From JAEUUM01 sp038326165 (GTDB taxonomy: Bacteria; Bacteroidota; Bacteroidia; Chitinophagales; Saprospiraceae): 30,683 bases of DNA. The stretch is taken from the NCBI GenBank assembly GCA_038326165.1, contig JBBQJT010000044.1:1-30683 (forward strand). Reading direction: 5' to 3'. The translations under genes were made by a program, and so were the position numbers. The notes beneath the pieces were generated by a model. The model searched no databases. It saw only the letters and a list, made by a program, of their open reading frames with translations, and had not been told where the DNA came from. Of the stretch, positions 16,545 through 24,703 are shown piece after piece (the first letter of the stretch is position 1; each line of letters begins with the position of its first letter).

Positions 16545-16940
16545 TTTGGTGCAGTTTTTATGAATTCTAATGGATTGAACCTTTGTAAACTAAAAGCAAA
16601 TCAGAGGGAGTGACCACAAATATAATTGAATGAAACAAAATGACTTTTGAATAAAGCAGAAAAGCTGTTGCGGGGCTTAGAACTAAGAGTTTCAAGGCTC
16701 TCCAAATCATTTGATGTTTTGAGATTCAGTTAGTTTATGTTCGTTTGATTGGAAATCCATTCTTGAATATGTTCCCTATAAGTTTGAGGCTGCAAAACTT
16801 ATTGGGTTTACTATTTTTACTTTACTGTTGGGTTCTTCACTAAGCTTAATAAATAATATGCTCGATAAAAAAATTTCACGCAGTATATTAGTGGTGTCAA
16901 AATAGCTTGAAAGGATTTTACCTAATTAGACCAAAATAGA
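16545..16940. other. intergenic region with promoter box and a start-less open frame
   Basis: About 400 bases between a DUF4440 gene and a porin, in divergent orientation. It contains the -7-like box TATATTTG (minus strand, 16617-16624) and a 60-codon plus-strand open frame without ATG (16723-16905) that reads as a polar N-part followed by a hydrophobic stretch (IGFTIFTLLLGSSLSL). No known RNA or repeat is seen. The porin promoter is not obvious. Confidence 0.4.
16617..16624 (-). promoter_or_regulatory. possible -7 element of DUF4440 gene promoter
   Basis: TATATTTG on the minus strand matches TAnnTTTG exactly. A TTG sits 11 bases upstream of it, too close for a standard -33 box. The leader would be about 85-90 bases. 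Confidence 0.35.
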
Positions 16941-18008
16941 GTGAGTAAACATACAAAAATTGTTGCAGGGCTGATGCTGTGTTTTTCCACCATATTGTCA
17001 GCCCACGTTGACACAGTTGGTAAATTTAACTTTAGTGCATATGCTGAAGTCTATTACAGTTATGACTTTGCAAATCCCAACGATCATGAAAAACCAAATT
17101 TTATATACAATCACAAACGCCACAATGAAGTCAATGGAAACTTGTTTGTCCTAAAAGGAAATTATACTGAGCGAAATATCAGGGCAAATTTGGCATTGAT
17201 GTCTGGGAATTATGCACAATATAATCTCAGCTCTGAGCCCACTTGGGCACAGTTCATGTACGAAGCAAATATTGGCGCCAAGCTATCTAAGAAGCATAGT
17301 CTATGGCTAGATGCAGGAATAATGCCTTCGCATATAGGCTTTGAAAGTGCGATCAGTGCAGACTGTTGGACCTTGACCAGAAGTATCCTGGCCGAAAATT
17401 CACCCTATTATGAAACTGGCGTAAAACTGAGTTACGTCAATTCAAAAGAAAATCTATCCTTGGCACTTTTGGTTTTGAACGGTTGGCAGCGCATCCAGAG
17501 ATTAGATCATAACCAACAACCCTCAATAGGCTTTCAATTCAATTACAAGCCTTTGGATTTCGTAACAATAAATTACAGTAATTTTATTGGGACTGTCTTG
17601 CCTGACAGTTTAGATGCCTTGAGAAGCTTTCATAATTTCTATCTTCAATTCGAACCAAAAAGTAAATTCAGCCTATTATTGGGCTTTGATATCGGCACTG
17701 ATAAATTCAATTCCACGGATTATGGAATTTGGTATTCACCAGTCGCAATTATCAGATATGCAATTAACAACAAAACCCGAATAGCCGTTCGCGGGGAATA
17801 TTATAATGACAAACAGCAAATAATCATTCCAACAAATACCACAAATGGATTTCAAGTTTTAAGCCTTTCTGCTAACCTAGATTTTAAAATAAATAAAAAC
17901 ACACAATTCAGAATTGAAGGAAAAGTTTTTCAGTCCAAAGACAATATCTTCCTTGAGAACCAGAATCAGAATTATTCAATTACAACGAATTTGACCATAA
18001 GGCTTTAA
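16941..18008 (+). CDS. outer-membrane porin, OmpL-like beta-barrel (bbp2 family)
   Basis: A 355-residue exported barrel protein. A signal peptide covers about 1-21 (ending LSAH). The mature part is a run of amphipathic strands, starting FNFSAYAEVYYSYDF. Residues 140-163 (ADCWTLTRSILAENSPYYETGVKL) match the conserved block of the putative porin-2/OmpL family, and the chain ends in a strand closing with Leu (TTNLTIRL). The start codon is GTG at 16941; no better ATG with a signal peptide is present. The substrate is unknown. A hairpin at 18039 may end the transcript. Confidence 0.85.
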   Translation: MSKHTKIVAGLMLCFSTILSAHVDTVGKFNFSAYAEVYYSYDFANPNDHEKPNFIYNHKRHNEVNGNLFVLKGNYTERNIRANLALMSGNYAQYNLSSEPTWAQFMYEANIGAKLSKKHSLWLDAGIMPSHIGFESAISADCWTLTRSILAENSPYYETGVKLSYVNSKENLSLALLVLNGWQRIQRLDHNQQPSIGFQFNYKPLDFVTINYSNFIGTVLPDSLDALRSFHNFYLQFEPKSKFSLLLGFDIGTDKFNSTDYGIWYSPVAIIRYAINNKTRIAVRGEYYNDKQQIIIPTNTTNGFQVLSLSANLDFKINKNTQFRIEGKVFQSKDNIFLENQNQNYSITTNLTIRL

Positions 18009-18038
18009 GGAACTAATCATTGAAATGTATAATGAAAA

Positions 18039-18064
18039 CGGAGTTCAGATGATTTTGAACTCCG
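18039..18064 (+). terminator. possible terminator hairpin after porin gene
   Basis: CGGAGTTCA (18039-18047) pairs perfectly with TGAACTCCG (18056-18064) around an 8-base loop. No T run follows directly, so termination efficiency is uncertain. It lies between the convergent ends of the porin and haloperoxidase genes. Confidence 0.5.
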
Positions 18065-18101
18065 CTGGTAAGTTACATTATTTTACTAAAAACACAAAAC
18101 A

Positions 18102-19433
18102 CTACTTAGTGAAATCGATTTTATCGATTATGTAGTTGGCCATACATTTTCCATGTTCAAATCCCAATTCACAGGCTCGACGCATGTGCACACCACCGTA
18201 GATACGAGAATGGAAAGCATCACTACCTGCTTGAGAGAATGAAGAGAAACTCTTAGTCCCAAATCCTTTGTCACCATGCTGGCTATCAGTAAAGGGTTTG
18301 TCACCAAATAAATGGATTAAAACTGCAGAAGAGCTACCTGCATTGGTAGATGTGCCAGAAGTATAATCAGGATATGGTGGAGTTGGTACTGCAGACGCCC
18401 AAGTACCGTGCCCCATAACTTCTCTTATATAAGTAACTGGCCTTTGGAGGTTGTATTTGAATTTCATGTACCAACAAGCTATGAATCCATCTCTAGTGCT
18501 GATTGTCATCAATACGTACATACGCAATGTAGTTGTAAGATCTAATTCGTATTGGTCAACCAATTGACATGCAATACCCAACCAAGAACCTGCCGGAGTA
18601 CCTGATAATCCAGGATTGTTTGCCCAATAAGTTCCTACTGCAATTTTCTGGGGATCAAAACTTGCTTGATAAACTTCCTCAACCTCTTTGTAATATGCAC
18701 TAGAAGGATCCGAACTGTATGCAAGCGGAGCAGCAGGCTCACAAATCTGGTAACTATTGATTGCAAAAGGACGGCTTGTCCACCAATAGGGCATCATGAA
18801 ATTTTGGCCTAAAGTTGAGCCCTTCCAAAATTGAGGATTTCCCGCAGTTGATGGTTCAGTATATGCTATTTTTTCTAAATTGATACGGTTATCAGTAGCT
18901 GCCCAAGCAAGAATTGCGTCAACCAGTTCCTCAGCATAGTCCTTAGAATTCTTAATTACTTGATCAGAAACCTTATATTCAGCTTGCAACTCAGATTCTT
19001 GCTTATTGGCAAGACTTCTTAGATTGTTGACAGTTGTTTGGTTGATATTAGGCAGGGTTGCTTCAATAATGGCAGGTGTAGCATGACACATCACAATTGC
19101 CCAATCATAGGATTTACCAGGTTCTGGTTGTGGCAAGGTCTGCAAACCTTGAAGTTGACCAGCAAGACTTTTTCCCTGTGGCAAACCATGTACCATGGAC
19201 TCATACATGGATATTGCGGTATACGAGTAAATTCTTGAAGCGTCTAATGCAAATAATCCATTTGCTTTCACAGCATCGTAGGCAGCTTGCATCCATTCTT
19301 GAGCTAGCTTAGCATCATACTTCTCGACTGTGTTTTGAGGAGTATTGTCGTCTTTGCGGCACGATTGCCAAGTTAAAAGAGAAAATGTGAGCGCTACCAT
19401 CAGTAGGCTTTTGATAAAATTTTTCATGTTCAA
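18102..19433 (-). CDS. vanadium haloperoxidase/PAP2-like lipoprotein with altered active site
   Basis: A 443-residue protein with a lipoprotein signal (lipobox-like WQSC, Cys25) and an all-helical domain of the vanadium haloperoxidase/PAP2 superfamily. The oxyanion-binding residues are recognisable with the correct spacing: Lys324 and Arg331 in KFKYNLQRP, Arg410 and His416 in SRIYGGVH. In the second motif the usual SGHS reads TSGTS (358-362), so the acid-base His is Thr361. The protein may have reduced or different activity (phosphatase, vanadate binding only, or none). The start at ATG 19433 places the signal peptide correctly; Met3 is an alternative. A strong promoter lies at 19492-19523, and two copies of a 12-base motif lie in the leader. 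Confidence 0.85.
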   Translation of the reverse strand: MNMKNFIKSLLMVALTFSLLTWQSCRKDDNTPQNTVEKYDAKLAQEWMQAAYDAVKANGLFALDASRIYSYTAISMYESMVHGLPQGKSLAGQLQGLQTLPQPEPGKSYDWAIVMCHATPAIIEATLPNINQTTVNNLRSLANKQESELQAEYKVSDQVIKNSKDYAEELVDAILAWAATDNRINLEKIAYTEPSTAGNPQFWKGSTLGQNFMMPYWWTSRPFAINSYQICEPAAPLAYSSDPSSAYYKEVEEVYQASFDPQKIAVGTYWANNPGLSGTPAGSWLGIACQLVDQYELDLTTTLRMYVLMTISTRDGFIACWYMKFKYNLQRPVTYIREVMGHGTWASAVPTPPYPDYTSGTSTNAGSSSAVLIHLFGDKPFTDSQHGDKGFGTKSFSSFSQAGSDAFHSRIYGGVHMRRACELGFEHGKCMANYIIDKIDFTK

Positions 19434-19435
19434 GG

Positions 19436-19466
19436 ATTTTGTTTAACTTATTTAATTTTGTTTAAC
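19436..19466 (-). promoter_or_regulatory. two direct copies of motif GTTAAACAAAAT in haloperoxidase leader
   Basis: The identical 12-mer occurs at 19436-19447 and 19455-19466 with a 19-base period, about two helical turns. Both copies lie downstream of the predicted promoter and just before the ATG, so a bound protein could block elongation or ribosome access. Confidence 0.55.
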
Positions 19467-19491
19467 CTTTAAGATATAAAATTAAACATCG

Positions 19492-19523
19492 CAAAGGTAT
19501 TGGTATAAAATATTACTAAGCAA
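19492..19523 (-). promoter_or_regulatory. haloperoxidase-like gene promoter
   Basis: Minus-strand TTG (19521-19523), a 21-base spacer and TACCTTTG (19492-19499) match the Bacteroidota consensus fully. The leader is about 50 bases and spans both 12-base motif copies. Confidence 0.7.
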
Positions 19524-19880
19524 GTGATTTCCAAATTAGTTTGATAGTATTTTCTTATGACTACATAAGGAAATACTATGTCACATATTTCGTCATATAA
19601 AACTCATAATCAATATTTTAGATAATTACAACATGGTTTTTTGTGCTGAATGGCTTGCTTTTATGAAATTTTTGTGCACGTTCATTTTGTTTAATTATTA
19701 TTAAACCTTAAATCCGCATTAGCTGATTTTACCCTTTGCGACAACGAAAATCATTGATTTTTCGACTTTAAACCCCTAATATTTAAAACATCGTCAGGGG
19801 ATTTTACCTCTCACGAGTATGATCCGACTTTATGAGTCGTCAGACCCCACAAATTTTTGGAAGAATCAAAAATTTCATCG

Positions 19881-19901
19881 ATTCAGCGTTTAACGCTGAA
19901 T
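19881..19901. promoter_or_regulatory. palindrome upstream of lycopene cyclase
   Basis: ATTCAGCGT and ACGCTGAAT are perfect inverted arms of 9 bases around TTA. The centre includes GTTTAAC, the core of the nearby repeated motif. It lies 58 bases before the crtY start; it may be an operator or a leader hairpin. Confidence 0.5.
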
Positions 19902-19905
19902 TTGG

Positions 19906-19917
19906 GTTAAACAAAAT
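19906..19917 (+). promoter_or_regulatory. motif GTTAAACAAAAT upstream of lycopene cyclase
   Basis: An exact copy of the 12-mer found twice before the divergent haloperoxidase gene, in the same orientation relative to its own gene, 42 bases before the ATG at 19960. Confidence 0.5.
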
Positions 19918-19959
19918 CGCAGTAAATACTTTTAGTATTAATCTTACCTTCGTTGTGCA

Positions 19960-21111
19960 ATGTACAATTTTCAATATGACTTTATCATTTGTGGAGCTGG
20001 AGCAGCCGGATTGAGCCTGGCTTATCGTATCTGCATGGAACCTGAACTGCAGAAATTCCGATTTTTATTGCTCGAGCGTGATATCAAAAATTCTAATGAT
20101 CGCACCTGGTGCTTTTGGGAAAAGTCCGATGATCTATTTCAAGATGCCGTATTTCACGAATGGAAGGAGTTGTATTTTTTCAGCCATTTACACGAAAAGA
20201 AACTTGACTTGGATGGATATACTTACAAAATGATCCGAAGCAAGGAATTTTATAAAATGTGCATGGATAAAATTCAATCCTCCGCCAATTTTGATTTCAT
20301 ACATACAGATATTAATTCCTGGATCGAAGACGAAAATCAAGTTATTGTAAAGACAGCAAATGGTGAATTTTGCGCCAAACAGATGCTCCACAGTATTCTG
20401 CCAGCTGACCTCAAGGACTATCAATCGGATTTGCATCTACTACAACATTTCAAGGGCTGGTTCATCAAATCTCCAAATGCGAGTTTTGATCCCAACAAGG
20501 CTCATTTCATGGACTTTCGAGCTGACCAAAAACACGGAACCACCTTTGTTTACTTCTTACCACTCAACAAGGATACTGCCTTGGTCGAATACACTTTGTT
20601 CTCTAATAAAATTTTAGAAAAAGCAGAATATGAGGAAGGTATAAAAACTTATATTGACGAGGTATTGAATCTGAAAGACTATGAAATAATAGAGGAAGAG
20701 AACGGAATTATTCCTATGTCCGACTACCCTTACCCCAATGCCACCAAAAGAATCATACCGATGGGTACTGCCGGAGGTTGGACAAAGGCAAGCACAGGAT
20801 TTACCTTCAAATTCACACAAAAGCACACCGCTTCTCTGGTAAAATCTTTAAAAGCTACTGGCAGCTTCCAGACTTCATTTCTGAATATGCCCAAGCGATT
20901 TCCTATTTACGATAAAGTGATGTTGAGAGTATTGGCAGAAGGCTCTATAACTGGCGAGGAGATATTTGAGACCATATTCGATCGATGTAAAGCTGAAAAA
21001 GTATTGAAATTTCTTGATAACGATTCCAGCTTTTTGGAAGAGGTTGGTATTATGAAAACCATGCCTACCTTGACTTTTTCCATTGCAATGATGAAGAATA
21101 TTTTCAGCTAG
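19960..21111 (+). CDS. crtY: lycopene cyclase family protein (CrtY-type)
   Basis: A 383-residue FAD-dependent, non-redox cyclase expected to convert the linear ends of lycopene into beta-ionone rings. The nucleotide-binding motif is at the N-terminus (FIICGAGAAGLSLA, Gly12-x-Gly14-x-x-Gly17). The CrtY hallmark RTWCFWE sits at 48-54, and the later blocks GIIPMSDYPYP and GTAGGWTKASTGFTF are also family-typical. The start at 19960 is set by the Rossmann strand. Length is normal for bacterial CrtY. No other carotenoid gene is in the window, so the rest of the pathway must be elsewhere. It is divergent from the haloperoxidase-like lipoprotein and shares a 12-base motif with it. Confidence 0.87.
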   Translation: MYNFQYDFIICGAGAAGLSLAYRICMEPELQKFRFLLLERDIKNSNDRTWCFWEKSDDLFQDAVFHEWKELYFFSHLHEKKLDLDGYTYKMIRSKEFYKMCMDKIQSSANFDFIHTDINSWIEDENQVIVKTANGEFCAKQMLHSILPADLKDYQSDLHLLQHFKGWFIKSPNASFDPNKAHFMDFRADQKHGTTFVYFLPLNKDTALVEYTLFSNKILEKAEYEEGIKTYIDEVLNLKDYEIIEEENGIIPMSDYPYPNATKRIIPMGTAGGWTKASTGFTFKFTQKHTASLVKSLKATGSFQTSFLNMPKRFPIYDKVMLRVLAEGSITGEEIFETIFDRCKAEKVLKFLDNDSSFLEEVGIMKTMPTLTFSIAMMKNIFS

Positions 21112-21206
21112 CCCAGTTAGCTTGCCAGAATATTTCAATATAACTTCTGGTTCATGCAAAAAGTATTATTATTGTCCTTAATTTTAATGTTCAAACAAAC
21201 ACTTGA

Positions 21207-22928
21207 ATGAAAATTCCGAAGCTTACTGAAATAGGAGACTTTTTCAGCATGACTACTGGCAGGTTTCCATCAACAACTGCAATATTCTGGACGCTCTTTG
21301 CTGTTGTGACTTACAGCTTACATGTTGATAACCAAGACAATGAGAATGAATTATTCAGAATTTGCTTGGGATTGGGAATATTGGTTCCCTTCAGTTTGAT
21401 TGTTAAAATCCTTGGCTTAAAATGGGAATCAAGCTGGAAGAACAAAGTCATTAGTTTCTTAATTCTGGCAATCATTTACACACTGAGCTATTGGTTTTTA
21501 GTACCAGAAATTGGCTCAAACTTTATACAACCTCTTAAATATTCTTCGGTTTTGATATCCGGACATCTCATACTCGCAATAGTTCCACTATTTTATAAAA
21601 AGTCCAATAACGAAATCTGGCACTTCAACACTTCGATGCTGACACGATGGTTAATTGGTTTTTTTTACTGTGTCATCATCTTTTCAGGTCTTGCAATTGC
21701 ACTTTTGGCAGCTGATAATTTATTTTCAATCCATGTCAGTACTGATGCATACTTGCAATTATATTTTGCAGTGGCATTCATCGTTCACCCTTATTATTTC
21801 CTTGGTCTTTGGAAAGATGGGCAGTTGTTTAAGCCTCTAGCCAGTCAAATTGAAAGTGGTTTTCAAGTTTTGATGAAATACATCATAATCCCATTGGTGA
21901 TTATTTACTTTATCATCCTCTACGCTTATGGCATGAAAATCCTTCTCACATTTGAGCTGCCAAAAGGCTGGGTGAGCAGCTTGATCTTAGGTTTTGCAGG
22001 AATAGCAATATTGAGCTACCTTGTAAATTATCTATTCCCGCTCAACAAAGCAGAACAATTTTTAGGCACATTTGATCGGTGGATTTTTCCTGCTATGATA
22101 CCCTTGCTTCCACTTTTGTTCATTGCTATTTTGCGTCGTATCAACGAATATGGATTTACGGTTGAGAGATATGTGGTTTTTGCTTTCGCTATTTGGCTGA
22201 GCATCACCACGATCTGGTTTCTTTGGACCAAGAACCGCAAACTTGCCTTCATACCCATTTCACTTTTGATATTTATTTTCATTGGATTCTTTAGTCCCGT
22301 TGATGCTTTTCATATAACTATACGCAGTCAAACCAATCGTTTTATCGGAATATTGGATTCCAATAAATTAATAGGTCCCGATCGGGTCATTGCTGATGTC
22401 ACAAATAAATTCAATACCAGGCAAGCCCAATCTTTAATTAGTATCATCAGCACGCTTGATGAACTCAATGCAATACCCGATTTGCCACTCAAGCTGAAAA
22501 CAGGCGAATTGAACCAAAGCAAACTTCGCAAACAGCTTAAAATAGAAAGTTTGAATGGTAACAGTGAAAATGGGATGGACTATAATTTTTCACTCATTAA
22601 TGGGGAACAAATAAGTCCTCATGCCAATCAAGTTTATTTTTTTAGGGTCCAACAGTACGACTCATCTGCCGATTGGCGCATTCTTGAAGGGACTTGTATC
22701 ATTGAAGCGCCTGACTCAATAGGTATTGGAAAGATAGATTTAACAGAATATTGCAAGTTTCTTGAAAAATTCGGCCAAAACAACAATTTTCAAAACACGA
22801 AAAGGATGAGTTATACCGGGAAAGGAAGTGATGGAATGCCATTTATTCTTACCTTCCTAAGCTTCAGCTTCAACAGGACTGATAATATTTACCGTGTCAA
22901 TTCTGCTGATGGAATAGCCTCCAAATGA
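21207..22928 (+). CDS. DUF4153 family membrane protein
   Basis: A 573-residue polytopic inner-membrane protein. Residues 1-380 carry about 11-12 hydrophobic segments, including the family stretch LQLYFAVAFIVHPYYFLGLWK. Residues 380-573 are a soluble C-terminal region rich in Asn, Ser and Asp. This architecture is typical of DUF4153 proteins of Bacteroidota, whose function is unknown. The start at ATG 21207 follows an A/T-rich leader without a recognisable promoter box; the gap to crtY is 95 bases, so read-through from crtY is possible. It ends 2 bases from the convergent GSCFA gene. Confidence 0.82.
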   Translation: MKIPKLTEIGDFFSMTTGRFPSTTAIFWTLFAVVTYSLHVDNQDNENELFRICLGLGILVPFSLIVKILGLKWESSWKNKVISFLILAIIYTLSYWFLVPEIGSNFIQPLKYSSVLISGHLILAIVPLFYKKSNNEIWHFNTSMLTRWLIGFFYCVIIFSGLAIALLAADNLFSIHVSTDAYLQLYFAVAFIVHPYYFLGLWKDGQLFKPLASQIESGFQVLMKYIIIPLVIIYFIILYAYGMKILLTFELPKGWVSSLILGFAGIAILSYLVNYLFPLNKAEQFLGTFDRWIFPAMIPLLPLLFIAILRRINEYGFTVERYVVFAFAIWLSITTIWFLWTKNRKLAFIPISLLIFIFIGFFSPVDAFHITIRSQTNRFIGILDSNKLIGPDRVIADVTNKFNTRQAQSLISIISTLDELNAIPDLPLKLKTGELNQSKLRKQLKIESLNGNSENGMDYNFSLINGEQISPHANQVYFFRVQQYDSSADWRILEGTCIIEAPDSIGIGKIDLTEYCKFLEKFGQNNNFQNTKRMSYTGKGSDGMPFILTFLSFSFNRTDNIYRVNSADGIASK

Positions 22929-22930
22929 AT

Positions 22931-23887
22931 CTATTCCCAACATAAATGAGGATAGCGCAACTTCAGCTCTATCTCAAGCTTTGAGCATTTGTCTTGCCAA
23001 GCATAAAATTCACTGGTTCCGGTATGCAATGGCTTGTGCGAACTCAATTGGGTGAACGACTTTATTGCTGAGAGGCATGTTTTATCAGAATCTGTAAGAT
23101 AGGTAGCAATGAATTTTTCCCAAATATAATCCGTGGCCTCTATACTGGGATGTGCCATATCAGCTGCCATAAAACGGTAATCTCGCAAATCATCCACCAT
23201 CAATTCGTATGCAGGAAAATAATAACATTGTGCATTGGCATCCACTATTTCATGTACTGCACAAAGCAAATGTGATTTGGATCTTGAATTTTCTACGATG
23301 CCATCTTTTAAGTACCTCACAGGGCTAACAGTCAACAAAATATTTAGTTCCGGATTTAGCTCCTTCAGCTTTTGAATACTATCTTGAAGTGCATTTTTGA
23401 TGGTTGAAACACTTTGTAGTCGTTTGTCAAAACTGAATCCTTGCACTTTGTGACAATTGGCCACATCAATATTTTGCTCCCTCAGATGGTAAATCCAGGC
23501 AGTACCCAGAGTCAAAATAACCAATTGGGCTTCTTTGACTTTTTCATGAAATAGTTCATTGGAAGTATTAATCTTGACAAGTGCCTGTTGAACATCCATG
23601 TTGGAAAATGAACCATGATGATGCCAGGAATGCCACAAATCATTGTATTTGAACAAATCCTTAGTTTCATAAACTTTATTTGCAACCACATCAGTAATTG
23701 CTTTATTGATGGAGGCTGCATTGAAGATAATCCCGTGAGAATTAGCCTCGATCCAGAATTTCATGTCATGCATTCTCTTTGCCATTTCATCCGCAAAACA
23801 AGACCCCCAAGTTAGAACTGGTGTGTCTAAGGTGATAAGTCCTGACTGAGTAGGTATCTGAACCTCCGTATGAAAATGAATTGCCAT
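22931..23887 (-). CDS. GSCFA domain protein
   Basis: A 318-residue protein carrying the name-giving motif GSCFA at residues 28-32 (TWGSCFADEM), followed by NSHGIIFNAASI around 50-60 and TLGTAWIYHL in the central part. The domain resembles SGNH/GDSL hydrolases, with the Ser of GSC as the likely nucleophile. Near the C-terminal half, MAADMAHPSIEATDYIWEKF gives the matching acidic and His residues. The substrate is unknown. No signal peptide is seen, so it is probably cytoplasmic. ATG 23887 is preferred over an in-frame TTG at 23899. A promoter (TTG-N22-TAGATTTG) lies only 9 bases upstream of the ATG. Confidence 0.9.
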   Translation of the reverse strand: MAIHFHTEVQIPTQSGLITLDTPVLTWGSCFADEMAKRMHDMKFWIEANSHGIIFNAASINKAITDVVANKVYETKDLFKYNDLWHSWHHHGSFSNMDVQQALVKINTSNELFHEKVKEAQLVILTLGTAWIYHLREQNIDVANCHKVQGFSFDKRLQSVSTIKNALQDSIQKLKELNPELNILLTVSPVRYLKDGIVENSRSKSHLLCAVHEIVDANAQCYYFPAYELMVDDLRDYRFMAADMAHPSIEATDYIWEKFIATYLTDSDKTCLSAIKSFTQLSSHKPLHTGTSEFYAWQDKCSKLEIELKLRYPHLCWE

Positions 23888-23896
23888 AATGAGGAG

Positions 23897-23929
23897 CAAA
23901 TCTAGAAAAAGCTATCCCCAATTGCACAA
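23897..23929 (-). promoter_or_regulatory. GSCFA gene promoter
   Basis: Minus-strand TTG (23927-23929), a 22-base spacer and TAGATTTG (23897-23904) fit the consensus. The -7 box ends 9 bases before ATG 23887 and overlaps the alternative TTG start at 23899, which argues against that start. Confidence 0.5.
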
Positions 23930-23955
23930 TGAACCTTAATAAATCGTTGGTGTTA

Positions 23956-23993
23956 GATAGAAAAATCTATCAAGGCTATCTTCGATAAGATAG
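23956..23993. promoter_or_regulatory. two adjacent small hairpins before the carboxypeptidase-regulatory-like gene
   Basis: GATAGA-aaaa-TCTATC (23956-23971) is followed by CTATCTT-cgat-AAGATAG (23976-23993). The arms share the same GATAG/CTATC core, so alternative pairings between the two hairpins are possible. They lie in the divergent gap, next to the imperfect -7 box TATCTTTC (24002-24009). Confidence 0.45.
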
Positions 23994-24018
23994 AATTGAA
24001 GTATCTTTCAACCTTATT

Positions 24019-24675
24019 ATGAAGTACAGCTTTATATTTTTATCTTTCGTTTTGTTTGTTTGCACTAGCATTCAAGTACAAGCTCAGAACACGCAACGCG
24101 ATACCACAATAGTGCAGTTATCCGGATTAATATTGGATGGCACCACAGATCAATTATTTCCCGTTTCATACGCCAATGTATTTATCAATGGTCGAAATGC
24201 CGGAACTTTTGCTGATATCAGAGGATTTTTCTCGATTGTTGCAAAGAAAGGTGAAACCATCAGGTTTACTAGTATTGGTTATAAGCCGATAAATTATCGG
24301 ATCCCAAAAAGTTTGTCGGATGATCGTTATTCTATCATTCAACTGATGACGCCTGATACCATTAATCTACCTGAAACCATTATCTTTCCATGGCCTAGCA
24401 GGGAATATTTTACAGCTGATTTTTTAGCAATGGATATATCTAAAATTCTTCAGGAAAAAGCCGAAATGAATCTTGCAAAGGAGTCCATGGATCGACTGAC
24501 TTATGAGGTCAGAAAAGACGGAAAAGAGTTCAGCAATTATTACCAAAGGAATTTCAATAAGAAATACTACCACATGGGTCAAGCTCCACCAATGAATATT
24601 TTCAACGTAATGGCTTGGAACCAATTCATCAAAGAGTGGAAAGACGGCAAATACAAGAAAAAGAAGAAACAATAG
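24019..24675 (+). CDS. secreted carboxypeptidase-regulatory-like domain protein
   Basis: A 218-residue exported protein. The signal peptide covers about 1-22 (ending VQAQ). Residues 33-105 form a CarboxypepD_reg-like beta-sandwich: LSGLILDGTTDQLFPVSYAN opens it, with GTFADIRGFFSIVAKKGE and IRFTSIGYKP as the recurrent TonB-associated pattern. The remaining C-terminal part is helical and ends in a strongly basic tail (KDGKYKKKKKQ). The family is common in Bacteroidota as a stand-alone surface or periplasmic module of unknown role. It begins an operon with pssA 28 bases downstream. Confidence 0.85.
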   Translation: MKYSFIFLSFVLFVCTSIQVQAQNTQRDTTIVQLSGLILDGTTDQLFPVSYANVFINGRNAGTFADIRGFFSIVAKKGETIRFTSIGYKPINYRIPKSLSDDRYSIIQLMTPDTINLPETIIFPWPSREYFTADFLAMDISKILQEKAEMNLAKESMDRLTYEVRKDGKEFSNYYQRNFNKKYYHMGQAPPMNIFNVMAWNQFIKEWKDGKYKKKKKQ

Positions 24676-24703
24676 TTTCAACTTGGAGAACTATCTTTAC
24701 ACC

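Larger units (their letters stand above)
19434..19959. other. 526-base divergent regulatory region (haloperoxidase/lycopene cyclase)
   Basis: This long non-coding gap holds a well-formed minus-strand promoter, four copies of a GTTAAACAAAAT-type motif (19436-19447, 19455-19466, 19684-19695 with one mismatch, and 19906-19917 in inverse orientation), an inverted repeat GTTTAAT/ATTAAAC (19689-19706), and a palindrome at 19881-19901. The plus-strand promoter is not clear; TACCCTTTG (19730-19738) and TACCTTCG (19945-19952) are imperfect candidates. Confidence 0.6.

Noticed and set aside
19773..19800. CCCCT/AGGGG inverted repeat upstream of crtY as a riboswitch or attenuator
   Set aside because: Only five pairs with an 18-base loop; no T tract or known aptamer pattern.
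23885..23899. Upstream TTG start for the GSCFA protein
   Set aside because: The -7 promoter box overlaps it, and ATG 23887 gives the normal N-terminus.
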